In this document: piece by piece, positions 8,786-17,258 of the stretch
How positions within the stretch are numbered: position 1 is the stretch's first letter
How the letters are laid out: every line of letters begins with the position of its first letter
Source of the DNA: Burkholderiales bacterium
GTDB taxonomy: Bacteria > Pseudomonadota > Gammaproteobacteria > Burkholderiales > Casimicrobiaceae
NCBI GenBank assembly: GCA_016790165.1
Contig: JAEUPL010000037.1
Location: forward strand, 1-64,000
Direction: 5' to 3'
DNA: 64,000 nucleotides
Notes under the pieces: generated by a model
The model's input: the letters and a program-made list of their open reading frames with translations, nothing else
Database searches by the model: none
What the model was told of the DNA's origin: nothing
Program-made: the position numbers and the translations under genes

Positions 8786-8824
8786 AAAGCCCGCAAGCCT
8801 GTCGTCACGGCTCCGGGCTTTTTT
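8786..8824 (+). terminator. Intrinsic terminator of the metX leader (riboswitch expression platform)
   Basis: Stem AAAGCCCG (8786-8793) with CGGGCTTT (8814-8821), T-tract to 8824, only 7 bases before the metX ATG. The terminator's 5' arm region GCCCGCAAGC (8789-8798) is the exact reverse complement of GCTTGCGGGC (8688-8697) inside the aptamer. Pairing of those two strands would form an antiterminator and would exclude both aptamer P1/P2 and the terminator, giving repression by SAM. Confidence 0.8.
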
Positions 8825-8831
8825 GTTGACC

Positions 8832-9989
8832 ATGTCGACCGCTACTCCGATTTCGATTCCCCACGATTCAGTGGGTTACGTTTCTCCGCAGAAGATTGCG
8901 TTTGAGGGGCCCATTCAGTTTGCCTCCGGTGCCTCGTTGCCGCGCTACGACCTGATGGTGGAAACCTACGGCGAGCTGAACGCGGCAAAGAGCAACGCCG
9001 TGCTCGTCTGCCACGCGCTCTCCGGCCATCACCACGTGGCGGGCTATTACCAGGACGCGCCAGACCCTTCGCGCAGCGAGGGCTGGTGGGAAAACCTGAT
9101 TGGCCCGGGCCGCCCGCTCGACACCCGCAAGTTCTTCGTGATTGGCCTGAACAATCTGGGCGGCTGTCACGGCTCGACGGGGCCAGGCACACCTGACCCC
9201 ACGATCGGTCGGCCCTTCGGAAGCGACTTCCCGGTGGTCACCGTGCCCGATTGGGTGGAGGCGCAGCGGCGGCTCGCAGACCGCTTCGGCATTGACGCTT
9301 TCGCCGCGATTCTGGGCGGCTCCCTTGGCGGCATGCAGGCGCTGCAGTGGTCCATCCTGCATCCGGAGCGTGTGCGCAACGTGCTCGCCATTGCGGCCGC
9401 CCCCAAGCTCTCGGCCGAGAACATCGGATTCAACGAGGTTGCTCGGCAAGCCATTCGCACCGACCCGGATTTTCATGACGGGCACTTTTACGCGCACGGC
9501 GTGGTGCCGCGTCGCGGCCTGCGGCTGTCGCGAATGCTCGGGCATCTCACCTACCTGTCAGATGATCTGATGGGTGAGAAATTTGGCCGCCTGCTCAAGG
9601 GCGAGGACTATCAGTTCGGCTTCGACGTCGAGTTTGAGGTGGAGAGCTATCTGCGCCATCAGGGCGACAAATTCGCGGGTTACTTTGATGCCAACACCTA
9701 TCTGCTGATGACCAAGGCGCTTGACTACTTCGATCCGGCGAAGGACTTTGGCGGCGATCTGCAGGCCGCGTTCTCCCGCAGCACCGCGAAATTCTTCATC
9801 GCCGCATTCACCAGCGACTGGCGCTTTTCACCGGCGCGCTCGAAGGAGATCGTGCGTGCCCTGCTCGCCAACAAGCGCGATGTGAGCTACGCCGAGATCG
9901 AGTCGGTCGAAGGGCATGACTCGTTCCTGATGCCCATCCCGCAGTACCACGCCCTGCTGCGCGCCACGTTCGAAGGGATCACCGTATGA
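8832..9989 (+). CDS. metX: Homoserine O-acetyltransferase
   Basis: Alpha/beta-hydrolase of 385 residues that acylates homoserine with acetyl-CoA (or succinyl-CoA in some proteobacterial MetX), the first committed step of methionine synthesis. The nucleophile is Ser164 in GGSLGGMQ. The catalytic Asp and His lie in the C-terminal part (GHDSFLM provides the His). I chose ATG 8832; an in-frame TTG at 8823 lies within the T-tract of the leader terminator. No good ribosome site is visible, because the region before the ATG is the terminator's 3' arm. The stop overlaps the metW start in ATGA. Expression is expected to fall when SAM is abundant. Confidence 0.95.
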   Translation: MSTATPISIPHDSVGYVSPQKIAFEGPIQFASGASLPRYDLMVETYGELNAAKSNAVLVCHALSGHHHVAGYYQDAPDPSRSEGWWENLIGPGRPLDTRKFFVIGLNNLGGCHGSTGPGTPDPTIGRPFGSDFPVVTVPDWVEAQRRLADRFGIDAFAAILGGSLGGMQALQWSILHPERVRNVLAIAAAPKLSAENIGFNEVARQAIRTDPDFHDGHFYAHGVVPRRGLRLSRMLGHLTYLSDDLMGEKFGRLLKGEDYQFGFDVEFEVESYLRHQGDKFAGYFDANTYLLMTKALDYFDPAKDFGGDLQAAFSRSTAKFFIAAFTSDWRFSPARSKEIVRALLANKRDVSYAEIESVEGHDSFLMPIPQYHALLRATFEGITV

Positions 9990-10618
9990 GCGCCGCCTAC
10001 ATCCGGCCCGATTTTGACGTCGTTACCCATTGGGTGCCGCCGGGCACAGCCGTGCTCGACCTGGGCTGCGGCGACGGCGAACTGCTGGCGCGGCTAGTGC
10101 GCGAGCGGCAAGTGAATGGGTACGGCGTTGAGATCGCCGACGCGGGCGTGCTCGCCTCGCTGCAACGCGGCCTCAACATTGTGCAGGCAGACATCGAAGG
10201 CGGGCTCAACCTGTTTGGCGACGCGGCGTTTGACGTGGTGATCCTGTCGCAAACGCTGCAGGCCACGCGGCACACCGAGGCGCTGGTGAACGAGGTGCTG
10301 CGCGTGGGCAAGAGCGCCATCGTTACGTTGCCTAATTTTGGACACTGGCAGGTGCGCTGGCAGCTCGGTATCGGTGGTCGCATGCCAGTGTCGAAGCGCC
10401 TGCCGTATCAGTGGTACGACACGCCGAACGTGCACTTTTCGACCATTCGCGATTTCGACGTGTTCTGTGCGGAAAAGGGCATCACCGTCGAGCGCCGCGC
10501 GGTGCTGGCCGGCGGGCGCGAAATCTCGCTGCTACCGAACTTGCGTGGCGAGACGGCAGTGTTTCAGATCCGGCGCTCAGCAGCTCATCGGTTACACCGG
10601 CGTGTAACCTTCGCATGA
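9986..10618 (+). CDS. metW: Methionine biosynthesis protein MetW
   Basis: SAM-dependent methyltransferase-fold protein of 210 residues. The SAM-binding motif I is [11 protein letters not shown] near residue 24, and [24 protein letters not shown] follows the usual MetW order. MetW is almost always next to metX in proteobacteria and is thought to assist MetX activity. Here it shares the ATGA overlap with metX, so the two are translationally coupled and under the same SAM-II leader. A tail of about 15 residues beyond the fold (from [11 protein letters not shown]) is unlike the family and may be only a late stop codon. Confidence 0.92.
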   Translation: MSAAYIRPDFDVVTHWVPPGTAVLDLGCGDGELLARLVRERQVNGYGVEIADAGVLASLQRGLNIVQADIEGGLNLFGDAAFDVVILSQTLQATRHTEALVNEVLRVGKSAIVTLPNFGHWQVRWQLGIGGRMPVSKRLPYQWYDTPNVHFSTIRDFDVFCAEKGITVERRAVLAGGREISLLPNLRGETAVFQIRRSAAHRLHRRVTFA

Positions 10619-10686
10619 GCCCGGAAATCGCACGATAATGCGCACACTGCCCGCCGAGTGGGCAGGTCCAAGCGCGGGGACGTATC

Positions 10687-12777
10687 GTGGGAAAGCTGTT
10701 TCGCACCGGTCTGATAGCAATGCTGCTCGTCATGGCGGGGGGCGTTGATGCGTCTACGGCCCGCTGGCTGACACTCGAAGCGTCCTCGACCATCGGTCCC
10801 AAGCAGGCCCCCATCAACGTGGGCGAGCGGGCCGTCAGTGTCGATCTCGACGTGCTGTTTGCGCAAGGTCACGGCGAAACACGCAGTGTGGCGGTTTCAG
10901 ATTCGCGCGAACTGGCGCTTACCGGCCTGCGCGTGCTCGACGGCGCGGACGGCGCACGGACGTGGGTTGGCATGCATCGCGACGGCGACGGCGAGCACAA
11001 CGTGTTCGTCACCGCGCGTGCGGGCTACGTCTACGGCGTACTGTACGCGTCCGACACGGTGTACGTCTTGCAGGGCGACACGTCCGCTGGCAGCGTGCGG
11101 CTGCTCGATCAGAAAGCGGCAGGCTACACACTGGCACCGCCCACGGCACGCGATTACGTGGAGCCACCGCCGCTTCCGCCCGTGCTCGCCGACGCGCACA
11201 AACTCGCGGCCGACGCCTTGACGACGTTCGCGACGCCGGCACCGCAAAGTGTCATCGACCTGCTGGTCGTCTACACCGATGCCATGGTCACACGCTACGG
11301 CAGTGAAGCCGGCGTGATCACGCGCATCCAGAATCTGGTCGCGCAGGCCAACACCGGTTATCTCAATAGCGAGGTGGCGATCACCCTGCGCCTGGTGGCG
11401 ACGCTGCGCACCAGCTATTCGGAAACCACCTCGGATGGCGCGGCACTAAACGACATCACGCCATCGATTCCGAGCTTCGGCCGCAACGTAGTCACCCCCG
11501 CCACCCTCACCGGTGTCGCACCGCTGCGCGACTCGAGCCAGGCCGACATCGTGGTGCTCGTCCGCCCGTACCGCCGCAACGCGCACGCTGCGTGCGGCAT
11601 GGCCAATCGCAACGGCACCGTCGGCTTCGACATGGCACCCTACGAGGGGTGGGCGTATGCCGTATTCAGTGACGGTCTGGATCTGGAAGCCGGAAATGGC
11701 ACCTGCCCCGACACCGCGTTTGCCCATGAAATTGGGCATGTGATGGGCATGAACCACGACCGCCCGAGCCTCGCAGTGGACTCGCCCGGCGCGATGCCGC
11801 CGCCCGTCTCGTACGGCCATGGATTTGGCTATGGTTACAACGCCCCGAGTTGCCCCACCGGTTATTGCCACATGCCTACGCACGGCGACATCATGTCCAT
11901 CGCGTGGGTTAACCGCAACCTGATGTGCTACTCGCACCCCGGCATTCGCATTGCGAGCGATGGTCAGTCGTGTGGACTCAATGTGTCCGCTGGCACGATT
12001 GCCGGAATCGCGCCGGACACCGCGCAGGAGCCTTGCATCGGCTCCGCTGCGGGATGTGGGGCTGCGGCAGCGTCCTGCACGACCAACACCAACTGCGCCT
12101 ACGCCGCGCGTGCGCTGAACTACGTGCGCGTGCGGGTTTCACAGTGGCGCGATGCGCCGGTCACCGGCACCATCCAGCAGGCCGGCAATGGGGTGGCAAA
12201 CCTCTCGATTTGCACGTCGAGTCCGGACATTCTGTGCACGGCAAGCACGGGCAACTATCGTTGCAGTGGCCCCGCCGGCTGGACCGGCTCGATCCATCCG
12301 CGCGCCACGGGGTACCGCATCCCCGCCGTCAGCGTGCCGACCGGGTTGAGCGCTGGCATCACGCGCAACCTCAACGCGCAACTGGACAGTGCGTTCCCGA
12401 ATTGCAATCTCGATGTCGATGGCAACGGCTTTATCGACCCGGCGACCGATGGCGTGGCCATGCTGCGTCGTTTCATGGGCGTCAGCAGTGCGGCGTTCTC
12501 CGCTCCGGTCGGTGCATGTGCGCAAAACACAACAACGAGCGCGCTGTACACGGCGAGCGGCAAGGCCGCCGTTGCCGTGAGTGGCGCCACGAGCAGCCGC
12601 GCAACGGGCGACGGGATGCTGATCCTTCGTGCGATGCAGGGCCTCACCGGCGCGGCCGTGACCACCGGGGCGATTGCGCCCGGCGCGACGCGCACGCAGT
12701 GGAACACGCCGGCCGGGGCAAACAACAATATCCGCGAGTGGCTCAATGCCAACTGCGGTACGGCCTTTGCGCCGTAA
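10687..12777 (+). CDS. Secreted zinc metalloprotease (reprolysin/M12-like) with dockerin-like C-terminus
   Basis: Exported protein of 696 residues starting at GTG 10687, with GGGGA eight bases upstream. Residues 1-23 form a signal peptide ending near GGVDAS. The metalloprotease domain lies at about 185-420: HEIGHVMGMNHDR at 348 gives the three zinc histidines plus catalytic Glu (HExxHxxGxxHD, metzincin type), and DIMS near 401 is the Met-turn. After a Cys-rich segment (480-520), residues 575-660 hold DVDGNGFIDPATDG and a second GDGMLILRAMQG, resembling a dockerin type I repeat pair that binds calcium. No cohesin protein is present, so the tail's partner is unknown. It is probably an extracellular protease; monocistronic. 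Confidence 0.85.
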   Translation: MGKLFRTGLIAMLLVMAGGVDASTARWLTLEASSTIGPKQAPINVGERAVSVDLDVLFAQGHGETRSVAVSDSRELALTGLRVLDGADGARTWVGMHRDGDGEHNVFVTARAGYVYGVLYASDTVYVLQGDTSAGSVRLLDQKAAGYTLAPPTARDYVEPPPLPPVLADAHKLAADALTTFATPAPQSVIDLLVVYTDAMVTRYGSEAGVITRIQNLVAQANTGYLNSEVAITLRLVATLRTSYSETTSDGAALNDITPSIPSFGRNVVTPATLTGVAPLRDSSQADIVVLVRPYRRNAHAACGMANRNGTVGFDMAPYEGWAYAVFSDGLDLEAGNGTCPDTAFAHEIGHVMGMNHDRPSLAVDSPGAMPPPVSYGHGFGYGYNAPSCPTGYCHMPTHGDIMSIAWVNRNLMCYSHPGIRIASDGQSCGLNVSAGTIAGIAPDTAQEPCIGSAAGCGAAAASCTTNTNCAYAARALNYVRVRVSQWRDAPVTGTIQQAGNGVANLSICTSSPDILCTASTGNYRCSGPAGWTGSIHPRATGYRIPAVSVPTGLSAGITRNLNAQLDSAFPNCNLDVDGNGFIDPATDGVAMLRRFMGVSSAAFSAPVGACAQNTTTSALYTASGKAAVAVSGATSSRATGDGMLILRAMQGLTGAAVTTGAIAPGATRTQWNTPAGANNNIREWLNANCGTAFAP

Positions 12778-12880
12778 AGCATCACGGGCCGGTTGACTGG
12801 CCTCGGTAGGCGCGGGCCGGTTCGACGCTCGCGTCGCGGCAGGCATGTCACAATCCTGTGCGCAAACCAAGGAGCCCCCC

Positions 12881-13441
12881 ATGACCGCGTTGCTGCGCAC
12901 GTCGCTGTCCCTGATGACCTGCGTACCCTTGCTCGCGTGCTCATCGCTGACCGGCAAGGAGAAGCCACTCGTGGCCACGGCGGAAATTCGCCCGACGACC
13001 GCCGCCATTTCTTCGCGGGTACAGCCGACCGGGGCCGTGCGCATGACGCAGCTCACGGGCAGCAAGATGCTGGTGGAAGCTGAAATTCGCGGGCTGCGTC
13101 CCTTTGCCGAACACGGTTTCAACATCCAGGCAACGGCCGACTGCAGCACCGACCCAGCGCGGCCGGGCGCGCACTTCAATCCCGACGGCAACCCGCACAA
13201 CCACCCCGACCAGTTAATCCGCCATGCAGGCGCCATGCGCAATCTGCGCGCGGATAGCGAGGGCGTCGCGCGCGTGCGCGAGCAAATCGATATCGTCACG
13301 CTGGCGCCTGGACGCTATGGCATCGACGGTCTGGCCATCGTCGTCCACCGCGACCCCGACGACTACGTTTCGCAACCCGTGGGCAACGCCGGGCCGCGGA
13401 TTGGTTGCGGCGTGGTTCGCGTCGCGCCCGCCGCCGCTTAG
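12881..13441 (+). CDS. Cu/Zn superoxide dismutase-like lipoprotein lacking key metal ligands
   Basis: Lipoprotein of 186 residues; ATG 12881 follows AAGGAG by six bases and leads into a lipobox (PLLAC, Cys near residue 19). The fold is that of Cu/Zn SOD: GFNIQATADCS, GAHFNP, HAGAMRN and VVHRDPDDY can be aligned in order. In active enzymes the first block is GFHxH; here both copper histidines are Asn81 and Gln83. The zinc Asp normally in HAGD is Ala118. His98, His106 or His108, His115 and the His of VVHRDPDD remain. It is therefore probably not a functional dismutase, as in other known SOD-like proteins that lost ligands. A preceding in-frame ATG at 12845 has no ribosome site. Confidence 0.85.
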   Translation: MTALLRTSLSLMTCVPLLACSSLTGKEKPLVATAEIRPTTAAISSRVQPTGAVRMTQLTGSKMLVEAEIRGLRPFAEHGFNIQATADCSTDPARPGAHFNPDGNPHNHPDQLIRHAGAMRNLRADSEGVARVREQIDIVTLAPGRYGIDGLAIVVHRDPDDYVSQPVGNAGPRIGCGVVRVAPAAA

Positions 13442-13622
13442 CAGCCTGCCAGGCAAACCCTTCGGCAGTGCCAGAAAAACCGCTCGCCCGATCGAGCCGT
13501 AAATCCGATATTCTTTGAGCTCGTTATGACGATGTCGTGACGGGCTCGTCGCCTGCCACGGCGCGCTCGTTGCGCTGCGCACACCGGTCGCAGAATCGCC
13601 CAGAAAAAAAGGAGTCCACCCA

Positions 13623-14624
13623 ATGAAGCACACTCTGTTCGCCGCCACCGCGGCCCTCGCGCTGCTTGCGGGCTGCACGCAGCCCATGAGTGGCGGCACC
13701 AGCGCTGCGGAAAAGCGCATGTCGCAGTTGCCGCCCGCGCCCGCCCCGGCCGACAACGCACCCACGCCGGAGAAACTCGCACTGGGCAAGCAACTGTTCT
13801 TCGATACGCGGCTGTCCGGTTCAGGCACGATGGCCTGCGAGAACTGCCACTACCGCGACAAGGGCTGGGCGGTGCCGGAAGCGCTGTCGAAGCGCGATGA
13901 CGGCAAGATGAATACGCGCCACACGCCCACGCTCTACAACACCGCCTACATTGAGCCGCTGTATTGGGACGGACGTTCGGCAACAATGGAAATCCAGACC
14001 ATGGCCGCCTGGCGCAACCAGATGGGCGCGGACCCCGACAAGATTGCCGCGCGCCTCAACGCCGTCCCGGCTTACAAAGCGGCGTTCAACAAGGTGTACG
14101 GCATGGATGCCAACGGCGCGAATATCGTCAAGTCGCTCACCACCTACGTGCGCTCACTGGTCAGCGGCGATTCACCGTGGGATCGGCATGAAAAGGGCGT
14201 CTCGGGCGCCGTAAGTGCGGACGCGATTGCCGGCTTTGATCTGTTCCTCAACAAGGGCCGCTGCGCCAGCTGCCACACGCCGCCGGTCTACACCTCGGGT
14301 GGCTTCTACAACGTCGGCCTGGAAGCCGGGAAAGCGACGCCGGACGCCGGTCGTGGCGCGATCACCAAGAAACCCGAAGACACCGGCGCGTTCAAGGCCC
14401 CGACGCTGCGCTCGGTGGCGCTCTCCGCACCGTACTTCCATGACGGCAGCGCGAAGACGCTCGAAGAAGCGGTGCGCTACATGGCCAGCGGCGGCAAGGC
14501 CGACCCCAACAAGAGCCCGCTCATGGTCGACACGAAACTGACCGACCGCGAAATCGCGCAGGTCGTCGAGTTTCTCAAGGCCTTGACCAGCGACGAGCCC
14601 CTGGTTCGTCCGACGCTGCCGTAG
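13623..14624 (+). CDS. Dihaem cytochrome c peroxidase-family lipoprotein
   Basis: Periplasmic, probably lipid-anchored protein of 333 residues (lipobox LLAGC, Cys at 18). Two haem c sites are present: CENCH at 72-76 and CASCH at 214-218, the usual spacing for the MauG/bacterial CcpA peroxidase family. The block FDTRLSGSGTMACENCH is characteristic. These enzymes reduce hydrogen peroxide or, in MauG-like members, oxidise protein or small substrates. The ribosome site AAAGGAG stands before ATG 13623. It follows the SOD-like gene on the same strand after 181 bp, which suggests an oxidative-stress theme at the envelope; separate transcription is likely. It is convergent with the flavodoxin gene. 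Confidence 0.88.
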   Translation: MKHTLFAATAALALLAGCTQPMSGGTSAAEKRMSQLPPAPAPADNAPTPEKLALGKQLFFDTRLSGSGTMACENCHYRDKGWAVPEALSKRDDGKMNTRHTPTLYNTAYIEPLYWDGRSATMEIQTMAAWRNQMGADPDKIAARLNAVPAYKAAFNKVYGMDANGANIVKSLTTYVRSLVSGDSPWDRHEKGVSGAVSADAIAGFDLFLNKGRCASCHTPPVYTSGGFYNVGLEAGKATPDAGRGAITKKPEDTGAFKAPTLRSVALSAPYFHDGSAKTLEEAVRYMASGGKADPNKSPLMVDTKLTDREIAQVVEFLKALTSDEPLVRPTLP

Positions 14625-14709
14625 CGCCCACCCACATCGCCGTGCCGCACGCGGACGTGTCCCGATGGCGCGGTCGCGCTCGCGATGCCAGCGAGGGGCA
14701 CGCGCCTAC

Positions 14710-14825
14710 AGCTTTTTGCCCGTATGCACGGCTGGACGGCCGTCATCGGGAAAAAATTCATCCTGTCGACTGCCTAAATTTTCGCCCGCAAACGACCGTA
14801 AAACGCTCGTTCAAGGCGAAAAGCT
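14710..14825. repeat. 116-bp palindromic intergenic element, copy 1
   Basis: Begins AGCTTTTTGCC (14710) and ends AAAAGCT (14825). Centre GTCGAC at 14765-14770 (flanks less perfect than other copies). The right half carries AAATTTTCGCC and AACGACC then CTCGTT, mirrored against the left half's ACGGC...GCCGT hairpin. It lies between the convergent peroxidase and flavodoxin genes. Confidence 0.75.
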
Positions 14826-14851
14826 GATCACGAACCCCGGCCCCCGCGATG

Positions 14852-15418
14852 TCAGCCGCGCGCCCAGCGTGCGGCCAGCGTCGCAATGCGTGCACCGAAC
14901 GCCTCTGCGGTTTTGAAATCGCTGGCGGCGATTCCTTCCGGGCCCTGATCCAGATTGGCCTGCACCATGAGGCCGCTGTACGAGCCGACGCGGTTCAAAT
15001 CCTCAATGCTGCCCTTGCTGGTGTTGAAGCCCGGCATGATGCCCTGCGACGCCCACAGCATCGAATGCTGCGCGGCGAAGAACATGAACTGCTGCAGCGT
15101 GGAGAGCTTGTCGCCCGAGTACGAGCCCGATACCGTGAAACCGGCGGCCAGCTTGTCCTTCCAGCCTTGCGTGAACCAGACCTTCGAGCTCGCTTCCATG
15201 AACTTCTTCATCTCGGCCGATACTGAACCCATGTAGGTCGGTGCGCCGAAGAGGATGGCGTCGGCCTTGGCCAGTGTGTCCCAATGCTGCTCGGCATCAG
15301 TCACGTTGACCAGCGTGACCTGACTGCCAGCGACGCTTGCTGCGCCCTTGTGCACCGATTCGGCGATGGCTTTGGTGTGACCGTAGCCCGAGTGATAAAC
15401 GATTGCGATGTTGGCCAT
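14852..15418 (-). CDS. Flavodoxin-family NAD(P)H:quinone oxidoreductase (WrbA-like)
   Basis: Flavodoxin-fold protein of 188 residues. The FMN phosphate loop is YHSGYGHTKAIAE near residues 8-20, and FGAPTYMGSVS (about 57-67) matches the second FMN contact of WrbA-like proteins. Such enzymes reduce quinones by two electrons and limit redox cycling. ATG 15418 follows AGGA. It lies 45 bp downstream of the pirin gene on the same strand, so the pair is probably one operon. A divergent LysR regulator starts 130 bp beyond the pirin gene and is the likely controller. Confidence 0.85.
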   Translation of the reverse strand: MANIAIVYHSGYGHTKAIAESVHKGAASVAGSQVTLVNVTDAEQHWDTLAKADAILFGAPTYMGSVSAEMKKFMEASSKVWFTQGWKDKLAAGFTVSGSYSGDKLSTLQQFMFFAAQHSMLWASQGIMPGFNTSKGSIEDLNRVGSYSGLMVQANLDQGPEGIAASDFKTAEAFGARIATLAARWARG

Positions 15419-15463
15419 GATGTGTTCCTGGTTGACGAAAAACTTGTGCTGAACGGGTGGTGA

Positions 15464-16171
15464 CTACTGCAACGGCGGGAGATCAAAGAGCAGCACTTCG
15501 GCCTGCTCGCCGCCTTCGATGCGCACGCTGCTTTCGGCGCTGAGCTTCGCGGCGTCGCCTTCGCGCAGTGCCACGCCGTTCACCGTGATCGACCCGCGCG
15601 CGACATGCACGTACGCGAGGCGCCCGGCGGCGAGGGCATACCTCGCCGTTTCGGCGCCGTCAAACAGCCCGGCGTACAGCCGAGCGTTCTGTTGAATGGT
15701 GACCGACCCGTCGTGACCATCGGGCGACGCCACCAGCCGCAGCTTGCCGCGCTTTTCGCTGGCATCGTAGGCCTTCTGCTCGTAGGACGCGCTGCCACCC
15801 ATGCGGTCGGGGATGATCCAGATCTGCAGCAGATGCGTGCGCTGGTCGGCGTTCGGGTTGAATTCGCTGTGCATGATGCCGCGGCCCGCGCTCATGCGCT
15901 GTACCTCACCGGGCACGATATTGCCGGCATTGCCGAGCGAATCCTTGTGCGCCACCGCGCCCTCGAGCACGTAGGTGACGATTTCCATGTCCTTGTGGCC
16001 ATGCGTGCCGAAGCCCATGCCCGGTGCGATGTAGTCGTCGTTGATGACGCGCAACGGCCCAAAGTGAATGTGCGCCGGATCGTGATATTCGGCGAACGAG
16101 AAGCTGAAGCGGCTCTGCAGCCAGCCATGGTCGGCCTGACCACGATCTTCGGATTTTCTGATTATCAGCAT
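15464..16171 (-). CDS. Pirin-family bicupin protein
   Basis: Bicupin protein of 235 residues close to YhhW-type pirins. The metal ligands are visible in the N-terminal cupin: GTHGHKDMEIVTYVLEG gives two His, and GIMHSEFN gives His and Glu. This 3-His/1-Glu set is the one found in quercetin-dioxygenase-active pirins. The C-terminal cupin (about 140-235) has no ligand set, as usual. ATG 16171 follows AAAGGAGT. It is first in an operon with the flavodoxin gene; both could respond to quinone-type or electrophile stress, which is inference. The gene is divergent from the LysR regulator at 16302. Confidence 0.88.
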   Translation of the reverse strand: MLIIRKSEDRGQADHGWLQSRFSFSFAEYHDPAHIHFGPLRVINDDYIAPGMGFGTHGHKDMEIVTYVLEGAVAHKDSLGNAGNIVPGEVQRMSAGRGIMHSEFNPNADQRTHLLQIWIIPDRMGGSASYEQKAYDASEKRGKLRLVASPDGHDGSVTIQQNARLYAGLFDGAETARYALAAGRLAYVHVARGSITVNGVALREGDAAKLSAESSVRIEGGEQAEVLLFDLPPLQ

Positions 16172-16283
16172 CGGGGACTCCTTTCGCTACGGCTGCCGAG
16201 GTTGTGAATCGAACTCACGGCAGCGACGGAACGAATTTTGGCGGTCAACCGCCGCGTCGACAAGGTTGCCAAATTGACACACT

Positions 16284-16302
16284 TATTCAAAAATTGCGAA
16301 TA
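16284..16302. promoter_or_regulatory. LysR-type inverted repeat at the regulator start
   Basis: Perfect dyad TATTC-N9-GAATA with the T-N11-A spacing (T16287 to A16299) expected for LysR regulators. It ends on the first base of the LysR start codon and lies in the divergent region with the pirin-flavodoxin operon, so autoregulation is plausible. Confidence 0.5.
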
Positions 16303-17195
16303 TGTTGAAACTGAGCCTCGAAGCGCTGGAAATCCTCGACGCCATCGCGCGCCACGGCAGCTTCGGCCGCGCTGCCGAGGAGCTGGGGCGTGTCCCCTCC
16401 GCGATCACCTACGCGGTGCGCAAGCTCGAGGACGACCTCGACACGCTGATCTTTGACCGCTCCGGCTACCGCGCCGAGCTGACGTCCACCGGCAAAGTAT
16501 TGCTGGAGCAAGGGCGCGCACTGCTGCAGCAGGCCGACCAGTTGCAATCGCAAATCGCGCAGACCGCCAAGGGTTGGGAGCTGGAGCTGACCATCGTACT
16601 CGATGCCATCCTGCCGTGGCGCTGGCTGCAACCGCACATCGAGGCGTATTTTCGGGAGCGCTGCCCCGCCCGGCTGCGGGTCAACGAGGAGACGCTCGCC
16701 GGATCGTGGGAAAGCCTGCTTGACGGTCGCGCCGACCTCATCATCGGCGCCACCAACGACCCGCCGTCAGGCATGGGCATCAGCACGCAACCGCTGTTCA
16801 GCGTACCGTTTACGTATTGCGTTGCACCGGCGCATCCACTGGCAGGTGCGGTCGGGCCGATCAACGCTGATTTGTTGAAAGCGCATCGCGCCATCGTGCT
16901 GGGCGACAGCGCGCGTCGCCTGCCGCTGCGCAGCAGCGGTTTGTTGTCCGGGCAGGACATGCTCGTCGTTCCGTCCATGCAGGCCAAAGTGGACGCGCAG
17001 ATCGCGGGACTGGGTGGCGGCTTCCTCGCCGACTGGTTTGCGACGGAACACCTGCGCGCCGGCCGCCTCGTCAGCAAGCAACTCGACGAGCCCAAACCGC
17101 CGGGCGCCACGGTGCTGGCCTGGAAGAGCGGCAATCGCGGCCGCGCGCTCACGTGGTGGCGTGAGCGCTTGCGCGATGTCAAGCCGCCGGCGTGA
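16302..17195 (+). CDS. LysR-family transcriptional regulator
   Basis: Standard LysR regulator of 297 residues. The winged HTH occupies about residues 1-60 (SLEALEILDAIARHGSFGRAAEEL, then PSAITYAVRKLEDDL), followed by a linker helix and an effector-binding domain of periplasmic-binding-protein fold from about 88. It lies divergent from the pirin and flavodoxin genes, the usual layout for a regulator controlling its neighbour. Its effector is not evident. A TATTC-N9-GAATA dyad abuts the start codon. Confidence 0.9.
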   Translation: MLKLSLEALEILDAIARHGSFGRAAEELGRVPSAITYAVRKLEDDLDTLIFDRSGYRAELTSTGKVLLEQGRALLQQADQLQSQIAQTAKGWELELTIVLDAILPWRWLQPHIEAYFRERCPARLRVNEETLAGSWESLLDGRADLIIGATNDPPSGMGISTQPLFSVPFTYCVAPAHPLAGAVGPINADLLKAHRAIVLGDSARRLPLRSSGLLSGQDMLVVPSMQAKVDAQIAGLGGGFLADWFATEHLRAGRLVSKQLDEPKPPGATVLAWKSGNRGRALTWWRERLRDVKPPA

Positions 17196-17258
17196 GCGGC
17201 GCGCCGTCAGCCGCTGGCAAAGTGTCACAATGTGTTTTTCATCGCCTGGCTGACAATC

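Noticed and set aside
10647..10665. Hairpin CTGCCC...GGGCAG before the metalloprotease gene as a terminator
   Set aside because: There is no T-tract; it may be a minor leader structure only.
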